Below the pieces are notes generated by a model. It saw only the letters and a program-made list of their open reading frames with translations, made no database searches and was not told where the DNA came from. Positions 44,138 through 54,007 of a stretch of 64,000 bases of DNA are shown in pieces (the stretch's first letter is position 1; the number at the start of each line of letters is the position of its first letter). The DNA lies in the NCBI GenBank assembly GCA_029777945.1, contig JAKORG010000049.1, positions 1 through 64,000 of the forward strand. The letters run 5' to 3'. The DNA comes from Deltaproteobacteria bacterium. Its GTDB lineage: Bacteria > Desulfobacterota > Syntrophorhabdia > Syntrophorhabdales > Syntrophorhabdaceae. A program made the position numbers and the translations under genes.

Positions 44138-45271
44138 ATGAAAACAAAAAAAGAGGCAAAAGACAAAATAAAGGTGCTAAAAAGGGTTGTGGTAAAAATA
44201 GGTACATCTGTTCTTCTGGACAGCAGTAAAAAAATAAGTATTAATATGATAGAAAACATTGCAGAACAGATAAGGATCGTTCAGGAAAAAGGTATTAAGC
44301 CCATAATAGTTACAAGCGGTGCAATTGCTTGTGGAATGGAACTGATGGGCATTACAAAAAAACCTAAAGAAATAGAAAAAAGACAGGCCCTTGCCTCAAT
44401 AGGGCAGGTCCTACTAATGAAAATGTATATGGAGGTGTTTAGTAGAAAGGGCATTAAGGTAGGACAAATTTTACTAACCCACGAGGATATTGCAAGTAAA
44501 GAAAAGTGTTTGAATGTGATGAACACATTGAGTGCCCTTATAAATTTAAATATTGTGCCAGTTATAAACGAAAATGACACCATTTCTTTTAAAGAGATAA
44601 GATTTGGTGACAACGATAATCTATCTGCCCTTATTGCACAGATTGTAAATGCTGATTTGCTTTTGCTCTTATCAGACGTAGATGGACTTTATGAAAAGGA
44701 CCCTAAGAAATATCCCAATGCAAAGATAATAAAGGTTGTGGAAAAGATAGATAAAGATATAGAAAAGACTGCCAGTGGAACGAGAAGCGAAAAGAGCATA
44801 GGCGGTATGGTGAGTAAAATTGAGGCAGCTAAAAAGGCCGGATACTACGGAATACCCACAAGGGTGGTAAGAGGGGATATAAAAGATATAATATTAAGGG
44901 TAATAAACAGTGAAGAGATAGGCACCCTTTTTCTTCCCAAGGGAAAGATTAGAAGAAATAAATGGTGGACCGCTTTTGCATATAAAATAAAAGGCGACAT
45001 AGAAATTGATGAAGGAGCTTTGCAGGCCATATTGTATAGAGGCAAAAGCCTTCTTCCTTCAGGTATAGTAAATATTTCAGGGGATTTTTCAAGGGGAGAT
45101 TGCGTAAACTTAAAAAGCTTAACGGGAAAGGTAATTGCAAGGGGTATTATAAACTATTCTGCCTCGGATATTGAAAAAATTAAAGGAATAAAAACTATTG
45201 ATATAGAGAAAAAACTTGGCTATAAATACACGGATGAAATAATTCATAGGGACAATATGGTGATATTATGA
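44138..45271 (+). CDS. proB: Glutamate 5-kinase
   Basis: The 377-residue kinase catalyses the first step of proline synthesis. The amino-acid kinase domain includes VVKIGTSVLLD, TSGAIACGMELMG, NENDTISF, FGDNDNLSALIA and LLLLSDVDGLY; the C-terminal PUA domain is at about 285-370 (EIDEGALQAILYRGKSLLPSGI). Usually feedback-inhibited by proline. Its stop overlaps proA. Confidence 0.95.
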   Translation: MKTKKEAKDKIKVLKRVVVKIGTSVLLDSSKKISINMIENIAEQIRIVQEKGIKPIIVTSGAIACGMELMGITKKPKEIEKRQALASIGQVLLMKMYMEVFSRKGIKVGQILLTHEDIASKEKCLNVMNTLSALINLNIVPVINENDTISFKEIRFGDNDNLSALIAQIVNADLLLLLSDVDGLYEKDPKKYPNAKIIKVVEKIDKDIEKTASGTRSEKSIGGMVSKIEAAKKAGYYGIPTRVVRGDIKDIILRVINSEEIGTLFLPKGKIRRNKWWTAFAYKIKGDIEIDEGALQAILYRGKSLLPSGIVNISGDFSRGDCVNLKSLTGKVIARGIINYSASDIEKIKGIKTIDIEKKLGYKYTDEIIHRDNMVIL

Positions 45272-46512
45272 AACCACAAGATTTGGCTAAAGAAACAAAA
45301 ATAGCATCCCAGATATATGCCCATTTAGAAACAGAGAAAAAAAACAAAATATTGATGAGGCTTGAGGCCCTTCTTTCTGAAAAAAAGGATTACATTATTG
45401 AAGAAAACAAAAAAGATTTGGACTTAGCCCTTAAAAACGGGCTACAAAAAAGTATTATAGACAGGTTAAAGGTGGATGATAAAGTTGTAAAAGAAATGCA
45501 GACAAGCATAAGGGATGTGGTTAATCTGCCAGACCCTGTGGGTGAAATAGTAAAGACCTGGAAGAGACCTAATGGTTTGCTTGTGGGAAAAATGAGAATA
45601 CCCATTGGGGTAATATTTGTCATATACGAATCAAGACCAAATGTAACCATAGAGGCATTTTCTCTGTGTCTCAAGAGTGGAAATGCCGTTATTTTAAAAG
45701 GAGGTTCAGAGGCCATATATTCAAACATTGCCTTATATAATCTGATACAGGAGGCACTAAAGAGCGAAATGGTTTCTGAAAAAGGCGTGAGGTTGATCGA
45801 AACAGCCAATCGAGATTATATATACAGCCTTCTCGAACAGGATGAATATATTGACCTTGTCATACCAAGGGGTGGTGAATCTTTAATAAGAAATGTAGTT
45901 GCCCATTCAAGTATCCCGGTTTTAAAACACTATAAAGGCGTCTGCCATATATTTGTAGATGAATCAGCGGATTTTGATTTAGCATACAAGGTGTGTCTTA
46001 ATGCTAAGGTTCAAAAACCTGCCACATGCAATGCCATGGAAACTCTTCTTGTTCATAAAAATATTGCAAAGGAATTTTTACCTGAAATGATAAGACTTTT
46101 TAAAGAAAACAAAGTAATAGTAAAAGGATGCGAGAAAACAATGGCAATTGTGAAAGATATAGAAAGGGCAGAAGAGCACGATTGGTATGAAGAATACCTT
46201 GACTACATAATCTCCATAAAAGTGGTTGATGACATAGATGACGCCATAGGGCATATAAGAAAATACGGCTCAGAACATACAGAGGCTATAATTACAAGGG
46301 ACTACAATAATGCCTGGAGATTTATAAAAGAAATAAATTCTTCTTTGGTTCTTGTGAATGCATCTACAAGATTAAACGATGGATTTCAACTCGGCCTTGG
46401 GGCAGAGATGGGTATAAGCACTACAAAACTCCATGCATTTGGTCCCATGGGATTGGAGGAACTCACAGTGACAAAATTTATAGCATTCGGTGACGGTCAA
46501 TTGAGGGAATAA
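45268..46512 (+). CDS. proA: Gamma-glutamyl phosphate reductase
   Basis: The 414-residue NADPH-dependent dehydrogenase reduces glutamyl phosphate to the semialdehyde. It has RIPIGVIFVIYESRPNVT, LKGGSEAIYSN, the catalytic cysteine in VQKPATCNAMETLLV and the C-terminal GAEMGISTTKLHAFGPMGLE. The order obgE-proB-proA-nadD-rsfS is widely conserved in Deltaproteobacteria-type genomes. Confidence 0.96.
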   Translation: MKPQDLAKETKIASQIYAHLETEKKNKILMRLEALLSEKKDYIIEENKKDLDLALKNGLQKSIIDRLKVDDKVVKEMQTSIRDVVNLPDPVGEIVKTWKRPNGLLVGKMRIPIGVIFVIYESRPNVTIEAFSLCLKSGNAVILKGGSEAIYSNIALYNLIQEALKSEMVSEKGVRLIETANRDYIYSLLEQDEYIDLVIPRGGESLIRNVVAHSSIPVLKHYKGVCHIFVDESADFDLAYKVCLNAKVQKPATCNAMETLLVHKNIAKEFLPEMIRLFKENKVIVKGCEKTMAIVKDIERAEEHDWYEEYLDYIISIKVVDDIDDAIGHIRKYGSEHTEAIITRDYNNAWRFIKEINSSLVLVNASTRLNDGFQLGLGAEMGISTTKLHAFGPMGLEELTVTKFIAFGDGQLRE

Positions 46513-47147
46513 TGAAAATTGGTTTATTCGGTGGAACCTTTGACCCCATACATATCGGCCATTTGAGGGCAGCAGAAGAGATAAGGGAGATGTTTTTACT
46601 CGATGTTGTATATTTTATACCTGTTAATATACCGCCTCATAAGAGGGAAAAGAAGATTGCCGATTACGAAGACAGGGCAAATATGATAAGGCTTTCAATA
46701 AGAGGAAATAGATTTATGAAACTTTCTGACATTGAAATAAAAAGGGGCGGTGTATCTTATTCCTATGATACAATACGTTATTTTGAGGATAAATTCAAAG
46801 ATATATATTTTATAATCGGCATAGATGCCTTTTCAGAAATACATACATGGTATAGATATAAGGACCTTTTCTATCATACGAATTTTATTGTAATGGTGAG
46901 GCCTTCACATTTAAGACATTCTGGTCTTGAGATATTTCCCGATGAAATAAGAAGCCATATAGAAATACAAGAAAACGGCGTATTCAAACATGCATCGGGT
47001 AAAAAGATTTATTTTAAAGACATTACCCAGCTCGACATTTCATCAACAAGGATAAGACACCTTGTAGAAAACAACAAATCGATTAAATACCTTGTGCCTT
47101 ATAAAGTTGATTTATTTATAGAAAAAAGGGGGCTATATAAAAAATAA
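46512..47147 (+). CDS. nadD: Nicotinate-mononucleotide adenylyltransferase
   Basis: A 211-residue enzyme with the nucleotidyltransferase motif GGTFDPIHIGHLRAAEE at the N-terminus, PVNIPPHKREK, FIIGIDAFSEIHTW and the C-terminal DISSTRIR. It makes nicotinic acid adenine dinucleotide in NAD synthesis. It overlaps proA by 1 bp and is followed immediately by rsfS. Confidence 0.95.
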   Translation: MKIGLFGGTFDPIHIGHLRAAEEIREMFLLDVVYFIPVNIPPHKREKKIADYEDRANMIRLSIRGNRFMKLSDIEIKRGGVSYSYDTIRYFEDKFKDIYFIIGIDAFSEIHTWYRYKDLFYHTNFIVMVRPSHLRHSGLEIFPDEIRSHIEIQENGVFKHASGKKIYFKDITQLDISSTRIRHLVENNKSIKYLVPYKVDLFIEKRGLYKK

Positions 47148-47492
47148 GTGGAACCATTAGATAAGGTAAAATTATGCGGTCGTTATGCTGGGGAAAAAAA
47201 GGCAAAGGATATCTTAATCTTGGAGCTTAAAGGATTAACGGATATAGCAGATTATTTTTTGCTGGCAAGTGGGACAAGTGAAAGACATGTGAGGACTATT
47301 GCAGAATACATTGAAACATCCATGAAGAATGAAGGTATAAAACATTTATATACAGAAAGCTATAAAGAGGGTAGATGGGTAATAATAGATTATAATGATT
47401 TTGTAGTCCATATATTCCTTGAAGAATTAAGAGAACTTTATGATTTAGAAAGCCTGTGGATTGAGGCAAAACAGATAAAAATAGAGGCATAA
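47148..47492 (+). CDS. rsfS: Ribosome silencing factor RsfS
   Basis: A 114-residue RsfS/Iojap protein with KDILILELKGL, DYFLLASGTSERHVRTIAE and RWVIIDYNDFVVHIF. It binds L14 on the 50S subunit and blocks subunit joining under starvation. The start is GTG directly after the nadD stop. Confidence 0.94.
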   Translation: MEPLDKVKLCGRYAGEKKAKDILILELKGLTDIADYFLLASGTSERHVRTIAEYIETSMKNEGIKHLYTESYKEGRWVIIDYNDFVVHIFLEELRELYDLESLWIEAKQIKIEA

Positions 47493-47514
47493 AAATTATT
47501 TAAAGAGGTGTTTG

Positions 47515-47868
47515 ATGGAAAAAGAGAAATTAGAGTTTTACAAAAAAAGACTTCTTGAAATGAGAAAGGATATCTTAAAAAAGGCAAAAAAACTCAAGGA
47601 AGATTCATATTCCCTTGGGACCGATGGTATCCAGGACATGGCAGATGCGGCAAGCAATACTTATAATGTAGATATTCTTATGAGCATAAGCGATAACGAC
47701 ATAAAGATGCTAAAAGAGATAGACAGTGCCATCGACAAGATAAATAATGGTACATACGGCATCTGTGAGGAATGTGAAGAAAAGATAAATGAAAAAAGAC
47801 TTGAAGCAAATCCAACGGCAAGGTATTGTATAAATTGTAAGAGGTTAATGGAACAAAAAGGTATATAA
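47515..47868 (+). CDS. DksA/TraR-family zinc-finger transcription factor
   Basis: A 117-residue protein (ATG 47515, AGAGG upstream) with a helical hairpin and the DxxDxA tip (QDMADAASN at about 40-48) and a C4 zinc finger (CEEC...CINC, 17 residues apart). DksA-type proteins insert into the RNA polymerase secondary channel and work with ppGpp. It may correspond to DksA itself, but shorter paralogues are common in these bacteria, so no symbol is given. Confidence 0.88.
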   Translation: MEKEKLEFYKKRLLEMRKDILKKAKKLKEDSYSLGTDGIQDMADAASNTYNVDILMSISDNDIKMLKEIDSAIDKINNGTYGICEECEEKINEKRLEANPTARYCINCKRLMEQKGI

Positions 47869-47873
47869 AAAAT

Positions 47874-49265
47874 ATGAAATATAAAATTTTAACCATTATT
47901 CTTTTTGTCTTTATCATCCTATACATCTACCTTGATAATCTCAATCCCCAGAATGTGAGATTATATATAGGATACGGTAAGTTTTATGAGACAAGTGTCT
48001 CAAGCTTTGTTGTAATCGCATTTATATTGGGCATCATCGTTTCTGCATTAGCAGGTTTGATAATAGATTTAAAAAATTTTCTTACCAATTGGAAAAAGGG
48101 CAGAAAAGAAAGAAAAATTAAAGAATTTAAGGAGAGTTTTGAAAAGGCAAAATCATACGTATTAAAAGGCGATAAAGAAAAGGCAATTGAAAGTTTGAAT
48201 AGAATAACAAGAAGATATCCGGATATGGAAAGTCCATATATCTATCTTGCAAATCTTTATATTTCTTCAAAAGAATTAGAAAGGGCTTTAGATGTTCTAA
48301 ACCAGGCAGAACAAACCATCGGTAAAAAAGAAAGGATACTCTTAAAAAAGGCGGTGGTTAATAAATCTCTGAATAACACGAATGAAGCAGAAAATAGTTT
48401 ATTGGAAACCATTAAAATAAACGAAGCAAACATTTCGGCACTAACACTCCTCAGGGATATATATGTAGAAAAGAAAGACTGGGATAGTGCCTATAACATC
48501 CAAAAAAGGATAAAAAGATTAGTAAAGGACGAACAGGAGCAAAGAAGATTCATAGGTATTAAGTATGAACTAATATGCGAGTCATACAGTAAAAAAAATG
48601 AATTAAACGAAGATAAGATTATAAAAGAATTAAAAGAGATAATAAACGAAGATAAGAGATTTATTCCAGCATATTTATTTTTAGCAGATATTTATAAAAA
48701 AATAGGTAGACTAAACGAGTCGGGAAGGGTTTATGGTAGAGGATATACAAAGACCGGTCATATAATCTTTCTTTTAAAAATGGAAGATCTATACATTGAA
48801 AGGGGAGATCCGGGAGTTATTTTGAAGATATACAGAAGGATCATGGACATATCCCCGAATAATCGTTTGATAATCTTTTTATATGCAAGGTTGTGTTTAA
48901 GGCTCGAGATGATTGATGAGGCAATAGACATGTTAAATAATCTCCTTGCAGAAGGTGTAGATTTTAAAGGCCTCCACAGAGCAATGGCCGAGGCCTATAT
49001 CCATAGAGGAGAAATGAAGAAGGCATTAGATGAATTCAGGCGTACCTTCCCTATCGAAAAGGTATATATACCCTTTGCATGCAATGTATGTAATTCTCAA
49101 AAAGAAGAATGGGAAGATTTTTGTTCCAATTGTTTTAGTTGGAATACAATAAATGTAAGAACAGGTGAATTTTTAAAGATTAATGTAAAGGATACAATAG
49201 ATATAAAGGCATTCTACGAAATGAGTGAATGGTATAGAGAAGAGCCGGAAGAAGAAGCCAAGTGA
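47874..49265 (+). CDS. LapA-LapB fusion: two-helix LapA domain plus TPR/rubredoxin-like LapB
   Basis: A 463-residue membrane protein. Residues 1-72 match LapA (DUF1049): helix 1 (about 4-21), the loop NPQNVRLYIGYGKFYETSVS and helix 2 (about 44-67). Residues about 85-395 form TPR repeats as in LapB/YciM, and the C-terminus has a rubredoxin-like metal site, Cys403/406 and Cys417/420 (CNVC...CSNC). In enterobacteria separate LapA and LapB control LPS synthesis by directing FtsH to LpxC. Here the two are one polypeptide. Confidence 0.82.
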   Translation: MKYKILTIILFVFIILYIYLDNLNPQNVRLYIGYGKFYETSVSSFVVIAFILGIIVSALAGLIIDLKNFLTNWKKGRKERKIKEFKESFEKAKSYVLKGDKEKAIESLNRITRRYPDMESPYIYLANLYISSKELERALDVLNQAEQTIGKKERILLKKAVVNKSLNNTNEAENSLLETIKINEANISALTLLRDIYVEKKDWDSAYNIQKRIKRLVKDEQEQRRFIGIKYELICESYSKKNELNEDKIIKELKEIINEDKRFIPAYLFLADIYKKIGRLNESGRVYGRGYTKTGHIIFLLKMEDLYIERGDPGVILKIYRRIMDISPNNRLIIFLYARLCLRLEMIDEAIDMLNNLLAEGVDFKGLHRAMAEAYIHRGEMKKALDEFRRTFPIEKVYIPFACNVCNSQKEEWEDFCSNCFSWNTINVRTGEFLKINVKDTIDIKAFYEMSEWYREEPEEEAK

Positions 49266-49304
49266 TTCCTGCTGAGTTGCATTGATACATATGTTTTATC
49301 CTTC

Positions 49305-49322
49305 TTAAAGGATATCCTTTAA
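49305..49322. repeat. Perfect 18-bp palindrome between lapAB and comF
   Basis: TTAAAGGATATCCTTTAA is its own reverse complement and lies 8 bp upstream of the comF ATG, in a 64-bp gap. This is the size and symmetry of a dimeric regulator site. A TTGATA 17 bp upstream could be a weak -35. No matching site was noticed elsewhere in the window. Confidence 0.4.
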
Positions 49323-49329
49323 TAAATCA

Positions 49330-50034
49330 ATGCCATCACTAATAAATAACCTTGTAAAAAATATCCTCCATATAGTATATCATCATACATGTGCATCTTG
49401 CGGAGAAAAAGGCGATATAATATGCAAGGCATGTAAAGATTCATTTTTGTTTATTGATTATAATAACATATGTCCATTATGCGGTAGGCATGTGGGAAAA
49501 AGGATTTTGTGCGGTGAATGCATGCTAACAAAAAGATATTTTTCAGAAGGATATTTTGGTTTTGTTTATGAAAATAGATTAAAGGAGGCCATTCATACCT
49601 TTAAATTTAAAGGTAGACCAGAGGTAGGAAGGTATCTCGTTTCACTTATTAAACATATTGTATCCCCTCTTGCCGATAAAATAGATTTAATAGTTCCTAT
49701 GCCCATAACAGAAAAAAGGCTGAAAGAAAGGGGATTCAATCAATCGTATATAATCTCTGAAGAAATCTCAAAAATTATTAATAAACCCGTTATTGATGCT
49801 GCCCTTATCAAGTCAAGGGAAACAAAAGACCAGTATTCACTTTCAAGGGAGGATAGAAAAAAAAATATAAAAGGTGCATTTACACTAAAGAGGCCTGATA
49901 TTATTAAAGACAAGAATATACTCCTCGTTGATGATTTATACACAACAGGATTTACTGCAAATGAGGCATCATATATAATAAACAAGGCAAAGCCCACCTC
50001 CATAATATTTTTTGCCCTTGCAAGGACGCTGTAA
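49330..50034 (+). CDS. ComF-family phosphoribosyltransferase-like protein
   Basis: A 234-residue ComF homologue: N-terminal zinc-finger cysteines (CASC, CKAC, CPLC, CGEC within residues 17-60), then a PRTase-like domain with VPMPITEKRLKERGFNQ and the PRPP-type loop NILLVDDLYTTGFTANEAS. ComF is needed for DNA uptake in transformable bacteria and may act on ssDNA in the cytoplasm. The presence of comEC in the same window fits that role. Confidence 0.88.
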   Translation: MPSLINNLVKNILHIVYHHTCASCGEKGDIICKACKDSFLFIDYNNICPLCGRHVGKRILCGECMLTKRYFSEGYFGFVYENRLKEAIHTFKFKGRPEVGRYLVSLIKHIVSPLADKIDLIVPMPITEKRLKERGFNQSYIISEEISKIINKPVIDAALIKSRETKDQYSLSREDRKKNIKGAFTLKRPDIIKDKNILLVDDLYTTGFTANEASYIINKAKPTSIIFFALARTL

Positions 50035-53000
50035 TGAAAAAGATATGTTATATCCTCTTAATCTTTTTTTTATTTTTTTTTGGTATTGCCATTGCATGTT
50101 ATTTTACACTTCCCAAAACAATTGGTTATTTTGCAGGTAAGGCGATAAACGGAAGTATCACTATAGAGGATATAAAAATCGGTTATAACAGGGCCTTAAT
50201 CTTTGATATAAAATCTATTGAATTTAAAGGTGATGTAAAAGGTTTTATAAAGTCGGTTTATATTTCCTTCAGCTTAAAAAGAAAACTGTTTTTTGATAAC
50301 ATTATTATATCTGACTTTGAAATAGATATAAAACCTACAAAAAAACAAAAACCACAGTTTATAAAAATACCTTCAGAACATATTGTTTTAAAAAACGGTA
50401 TAGTAAAATACGAAAACTATGCATTTACGATTCATAATGGGAAATTAGATTACAATAAAAACAAAAGGCTTTTTAACTTTTCAGTAGATATAGGGAACAA
50501 CACATTTTTTAAATCTTTTAAAGCAGAAGGCACAGCCGTTTACAGCAAAAGGAAATTCGAAATAAAAGGAAAGACAGATATATTTGGTATAAATGTCGGG
50601 CAAATTTCAAATGATTTGAAAGGTAAGGCTGATTTAAGTTGTAATTTTTTCTATGATAAAAAAGAACTAAAGTTAGAAGGCCCTTTTAATATAGCCGATT
50701 TTTATCTAAAATTGAATTTTTTCTCAATGCCTATTCAGTTAAAAAATGTTGGTGGTAAGATGTCTTTGGCATATTCTAAAAACATGGTAGATATAAAAAT
50801 TAATGGGATTAAATTTAAAACAACCCTCATTGAGATAAATTTGAGACTTGATTCAGAAGGACTTAAAACACTTGTGATTAATTCTGACTACATTGATATA
50901 AAGGATATTAAAAAATACATCTTATTTGGTTATTTTTCAAAAGATGTGGGTAGATATATAGGTTTTATAAAAGATGGTAAAGTGAAGATAAAAAGATTGA
51001 CATATAACAACAAAAATGCCCTTTTTTTATGCGATCTCAGTATAAAAGATATGGGATTGGTCTATGAAGGTTTTGAATTCACACAGATGCAAGGTAATAT
51101 AGTATTTGATAACAATAAGGCAAAGATAAATAGATTTGAGGGTAGATATAAAAACAGTGCAATTAAAGACATATCCGGTGAGGTTAGCTATAAAAGAGGT
51201 TATTATGCGAAATTAAAAGGTAGTTATTTTGTGGACCTTATGGATCTTCCATCAAAATTTGACCTTGATGGCATTCGTTTTAAAAACGGAACATCTGAAG
51301 GCATAGTTGAGTTTGAATACACAGGAGAAGATTACAGTGTTTCAGGAAAGGGCATTTTAAACAACAGTGAAGTATTGTACAAAAACATTTCTATGATAGC
51401 CAATGGTAACTATAATTTCAAAAAGGATGAAGTAGAGTTTGATCCCCTTATATTATCAAAGCATGATACTAATTTAAGATTTAAGGGTAAATGGCGTAAA
51501 AATTTTTTAGATTTAAAAATATTAGGGGTTTTGGATGTAGAGATCATAAAAAAATTCGTAAAGATTCCATTTCATATTGAAGGAATGGCAGATATTGATG
51601 CAGATATAATCCAAAGTGAAGACACACTGCAATTATCATGTAATGTTAATTTAGATGAGTTAAGCTATACAATTGAGCATTATTTAAAAAAAGAAAAGGG
51701 GATAAAAAATAGTTTTTTGTTAAATGCCTTAAAAAAGGATGAATTTATAGAAATTGAGGATTTTAATTTTGAGCTTGAAGATTTAAATCTAATCCTTTCA
51801 GGAACCCTTTCAAAAAAAGGGGCAAAAAATGTAAAATTAAAATTACTCGTGCCAGAATTAAAAAATAAGGATTATATAACATTTCTTAATGGAAGCAAGG
51901 CAGAGGGATATGTTTTCGTTAATTTAAATGTAAAAGAGATTTTATTTCCCTTAAAAAATATTCCGTCCATATACGGTAGGTTAGAGATAAAAAACGGTTA
52001 TGTAAAAGTACCGGACATACCATCACCTATAAAAAATTTGGATGTAATGGCATACTTTGAAGGAGATAGATTAGATTTAAAAATTAATAATATAAAAAGT
52101 GAAAACAGTTTAATAAAATCAATGGAATTTAATTCCCAGGGCATTGAAAAGCCAGAATTTAAACTATCTTTAGATATAGAAAAATTAGATTTTAAAGATT
52201 TTGAAACAAAAGGGGAAAAGAAAATAAAATTTTATTCCTTAGAACCTGATTCTATATTGGCATATGCAAAAGGTGACATAACATTAAAGGCTAAGGAAAT
52301 AAAAGCGATGAATAGTGTTGGCAACGATATAATCTTAAGGGTAACTTACGATAATAGAATGTTTAATATTTTAGAATTGAAAGGAAATGCCTTAGATGGA
52401 TTTATAGATGCTTATGGATATTTAGATCTTTCAAAAACAATCCCCTATATAAGTCTAACAGGCAGGATGAACAATATATCAAGTGGAGATTTTTTAAGAA
52501 TGCTCGGTGCAACGACACAAATAATAGAATCAAAAGAATTTATATTTTTTGATGTTAATTTTCATGGTAATGATATAGATAGATTTAAAAGGACCTTATC
52601 TGGTAAAACAACTATATACAGTGAGGATGGGGTTATTAAAAGGATGAATCTTTTATCAAAAATACTTGGTCTTTTAAATGTTTATGACTTATTGAGAGGG
52701 AAAGTAGATTTAATGTCAACGGGGTTCAATTATAAGAAAAACAGTGCCACCTTTATTATTAATAATGGGGTATTTACAACGGATAACTACTTATTAGAAA
52801 GTCCCGCCATGATTATCACAGGACAGGGAAGTTTGAATTTAATAGACGAAACAATGGAAGGGGTTGTTACAGTATTTCCATTTGTTACCCTTGATAAAAT
52901 AATAAGTAATATACCCTTTCTCAAAAATATATTAAAAGATAAGAAAAAGGGGGTCGTAACTGCGGTATTTAACGTAAAAGGGCCCATTGAAGACCCAGAT

Positions 53001-53111
53001 GTAAATTTAGCATACATGCAAACATTTAGTAGTTTCCTTATAAATATTTTGAGAGGGATAAAGGAGATGCCGGAAAGTATAATCATGTTTCCTAAGGAGT
53101 TGTCTAAATAA
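50034..53111 (+). CDS. AsmA/YhdP-like large periplasmic beta-rich protein
   Basis: A 1025-residue protein with an N-terminal membrane anchor (about 5-27) and then a long lysine- and asparagine-rich beta-repeat region with the AsmA-like C-terminal domain (GIEKPEFKLSLDIEKLDF; GDFLRMLGATTQIIESKEF; SGKTTIYSEDGVIKRMNLLS; ITGQGSLNLIDETMEGVV). AsmA-family proteins bridge the envelope and are linked to phospholipid transport to the outer membrane. The start overlaps the comF stop by 1 bp. The exact subfamily (AsmA, YhdP, TamB-like) is uncertain. Confidence 0.8.
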   Translation: MKKICYILLIFFLFFFGIAIACYFTLPKTIGYFAGKAINGSITIEDIKIGYNRALIFDIKSIEFKGDVKGFIKSVYISFSLKRKLFFDNIIISDFEIDIKPTKKQKPQFIKIPSEHIVLKNGIVKYENYAFTIHNGKLDYNKNKRLFNFSVDIGNNTFFKSFKAEGTAVYSKRKFEIKGKTDIFGINVGQISNDLKGKADLSCNFFYDKKELKLEGPFNIADFYLKLNFFSMPIQLKNVGGKMSLAYSKNMVDIKINGIKFKTTLIEINLRLDSEGLKTLVINSDYIDIKDIKKYILFGYFSKDVGRYIGFIKDGKVKIKRLTYNNKNALFLCDLSIKDMGLVYEGFEFTQMQGNIVFDNNKAKINRFEGRYKNSAIKDISGEVSYKRGYYAKLKGSYFVDLMDLPSKFDLDGIRFKNGTSEGIVEFEYTGEDYSVSGKGILNNSEVLYKNISMIANGNYNFKKDEVEFDPLILSKHDTNLRFKGKWRKNFLDLKILGVLDVEIIKKFVKIPFHIEGMADIDADIIQSEDTLQLSCNVNLDELSYTIEHYLKKEKGIKNSFLLNALKKDEFIEIEDFNFELEDLNLILSGTLSKKGAKNVKLKLLVPELKNKDYITFLNGSKAEGYVFVNLNVKEILFPLKNIPSIYGRLEIKNGYVKVPDIPSPIKNLDVMAYFEGDRLDLKINNIKSENSLIKSMEFNSQGIEKPEFKLSLDIEKLDFKDFETKGEKKIKFYSLEPDSILAYAKGDITLKAKEIKAMNSVGNDIILRVTYDNRMFNILELKGNALDGFIDAYGYLDLSKTIPYISLTGRMNNISSGDFLRMLGATTQIIESKEFIFFDVNFHGNDIDRFKRTLSGKTTIYSEDGVIKRMNLLSKILGLLNVYDLLRGKVDLMSTGFNYKKNSATFIINNGVFTTDNYLLESPAMIITGQGSLNLIDETMEGVVTVFPFVTLDKIISNIPFLKNILKDKKKGVVTAVFNVKGPIEDPDVNLAYMQTFSSFLINILRGIKEMPESIIMFPKELSK

Positions 53112-53126
53112 AAAAATTGGAAAACA

Positions 53127-54005
53127 ATGATGGATAGAAAAATAAAAATTGGGATAATAGGTGCAGGCAAGGTTGGTGTTTCGCTGAGTTTTGTTATGTT
53201 AAAAAAGGGATTTAATGTGGTAGCCATATCGGATAATGAGCAAGACGCATTGAACAATGCCCATAGATATCTCGGTAGCAAAGGAAATATAATATTTACA
53301 AAAGATAACTTTTATGTATTAAAACTCTCTGATGTAATAATCCTTGCTATACAGGATAGATTAATAAAAGATGTGGCAGGCGAATTATATTCAAAAGCTG
53401 AAAAACTAATCGATAAGGTGATTGTCCATACATGTGGTTCATTGGCATCTGATGTTTTAAAACCCCTTGATGAAAAAGGTGCAATGCTTGGGGTTATACA
53501 TCCATTACAGACATTTCCTGATATAGAAAGTGCCATAAAGGTCATACCAGAGACGTATTTTTTTATAGAGGCTTCGGGTAAGGCAAAAGATATATTAGGA
53601 TTTATAGGAAAAAAGATAGGCAAGGAGACGGTATTTATAAAGGGTCAACACATGGTTTTATATCATCTTTCAGCTGTTTTTGTATGTAATCTTCTATGTG
53701 CCCTATTGTATTTAGGTGAAAGTATTATGAAAAATATAGACATAGAATTAGCCCCCTTTTTTCCCATAATAAAAGCAACACTTAATAATATTGAAAAAAA
53801 AGGGCCTCTATATTCCCTTACAGGTCCTATTGTAAGGGGTGATGTAGAAACCGTTCTCTCTCACCTTAAGGCTATTGAAGATGAAAAGCTTATAAAATTG
53901 GTATATAAAGACTTATCCATGATTGCGGCCCGGATGGCAAAAGAGCGAAAGGCAATAGATGAAAAAACATACAAAAAGATAGAAGAAATACTAAGGAAGG
54001 ATTGA
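53127..54005 (+). CDS. Rossmann-fold DUF2520 protein (predicted NAD(P)-binding)
   Basis: A 292-residue protein with an N-terminal NAD(P)-binding motif IGIIGAGKVGVSLS, a Rossmann region typical of 6-phosphogluconate dehydrogenase-like enzymes (VIHTCGSLASDVLKPL, MLGVIHPLQTFPD), and a C-terminal helical DUF2520 domain (LYSLTGPIVRGDVETVLSHL). The substrate is unknown. It is followed by the sirtuin gene, whose ATG is 2 bp after the stop. Confidence 0.85.
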   Translation: MMDRKIKIGIIGAGKVGVSLSFVMLKKGFNVVAISDNEQDALNNAHRYLGSKGNIIFTKDNFYVLKLSDVIILAIQDRLIKDVAGELYSKAEKLIDKVIVHTCGSLASDVLKPLDEKGAMLGVIHPLQTFPDIESAIKVIPETYFFIEASGKAKDILGFIGKKIGKETVFIKGQHMVLYHLSAVFVCNLLCALLYLGESIMKNIDIELAPFFPIIKATLNNIEKKGPLYSLTGPIVRGDVETVLSHLKAIEDEKLIKLVYKDLSMIAARMAKERKAIDEKTYKKIEEILRKD

Positions 54006-54007
54006 AT

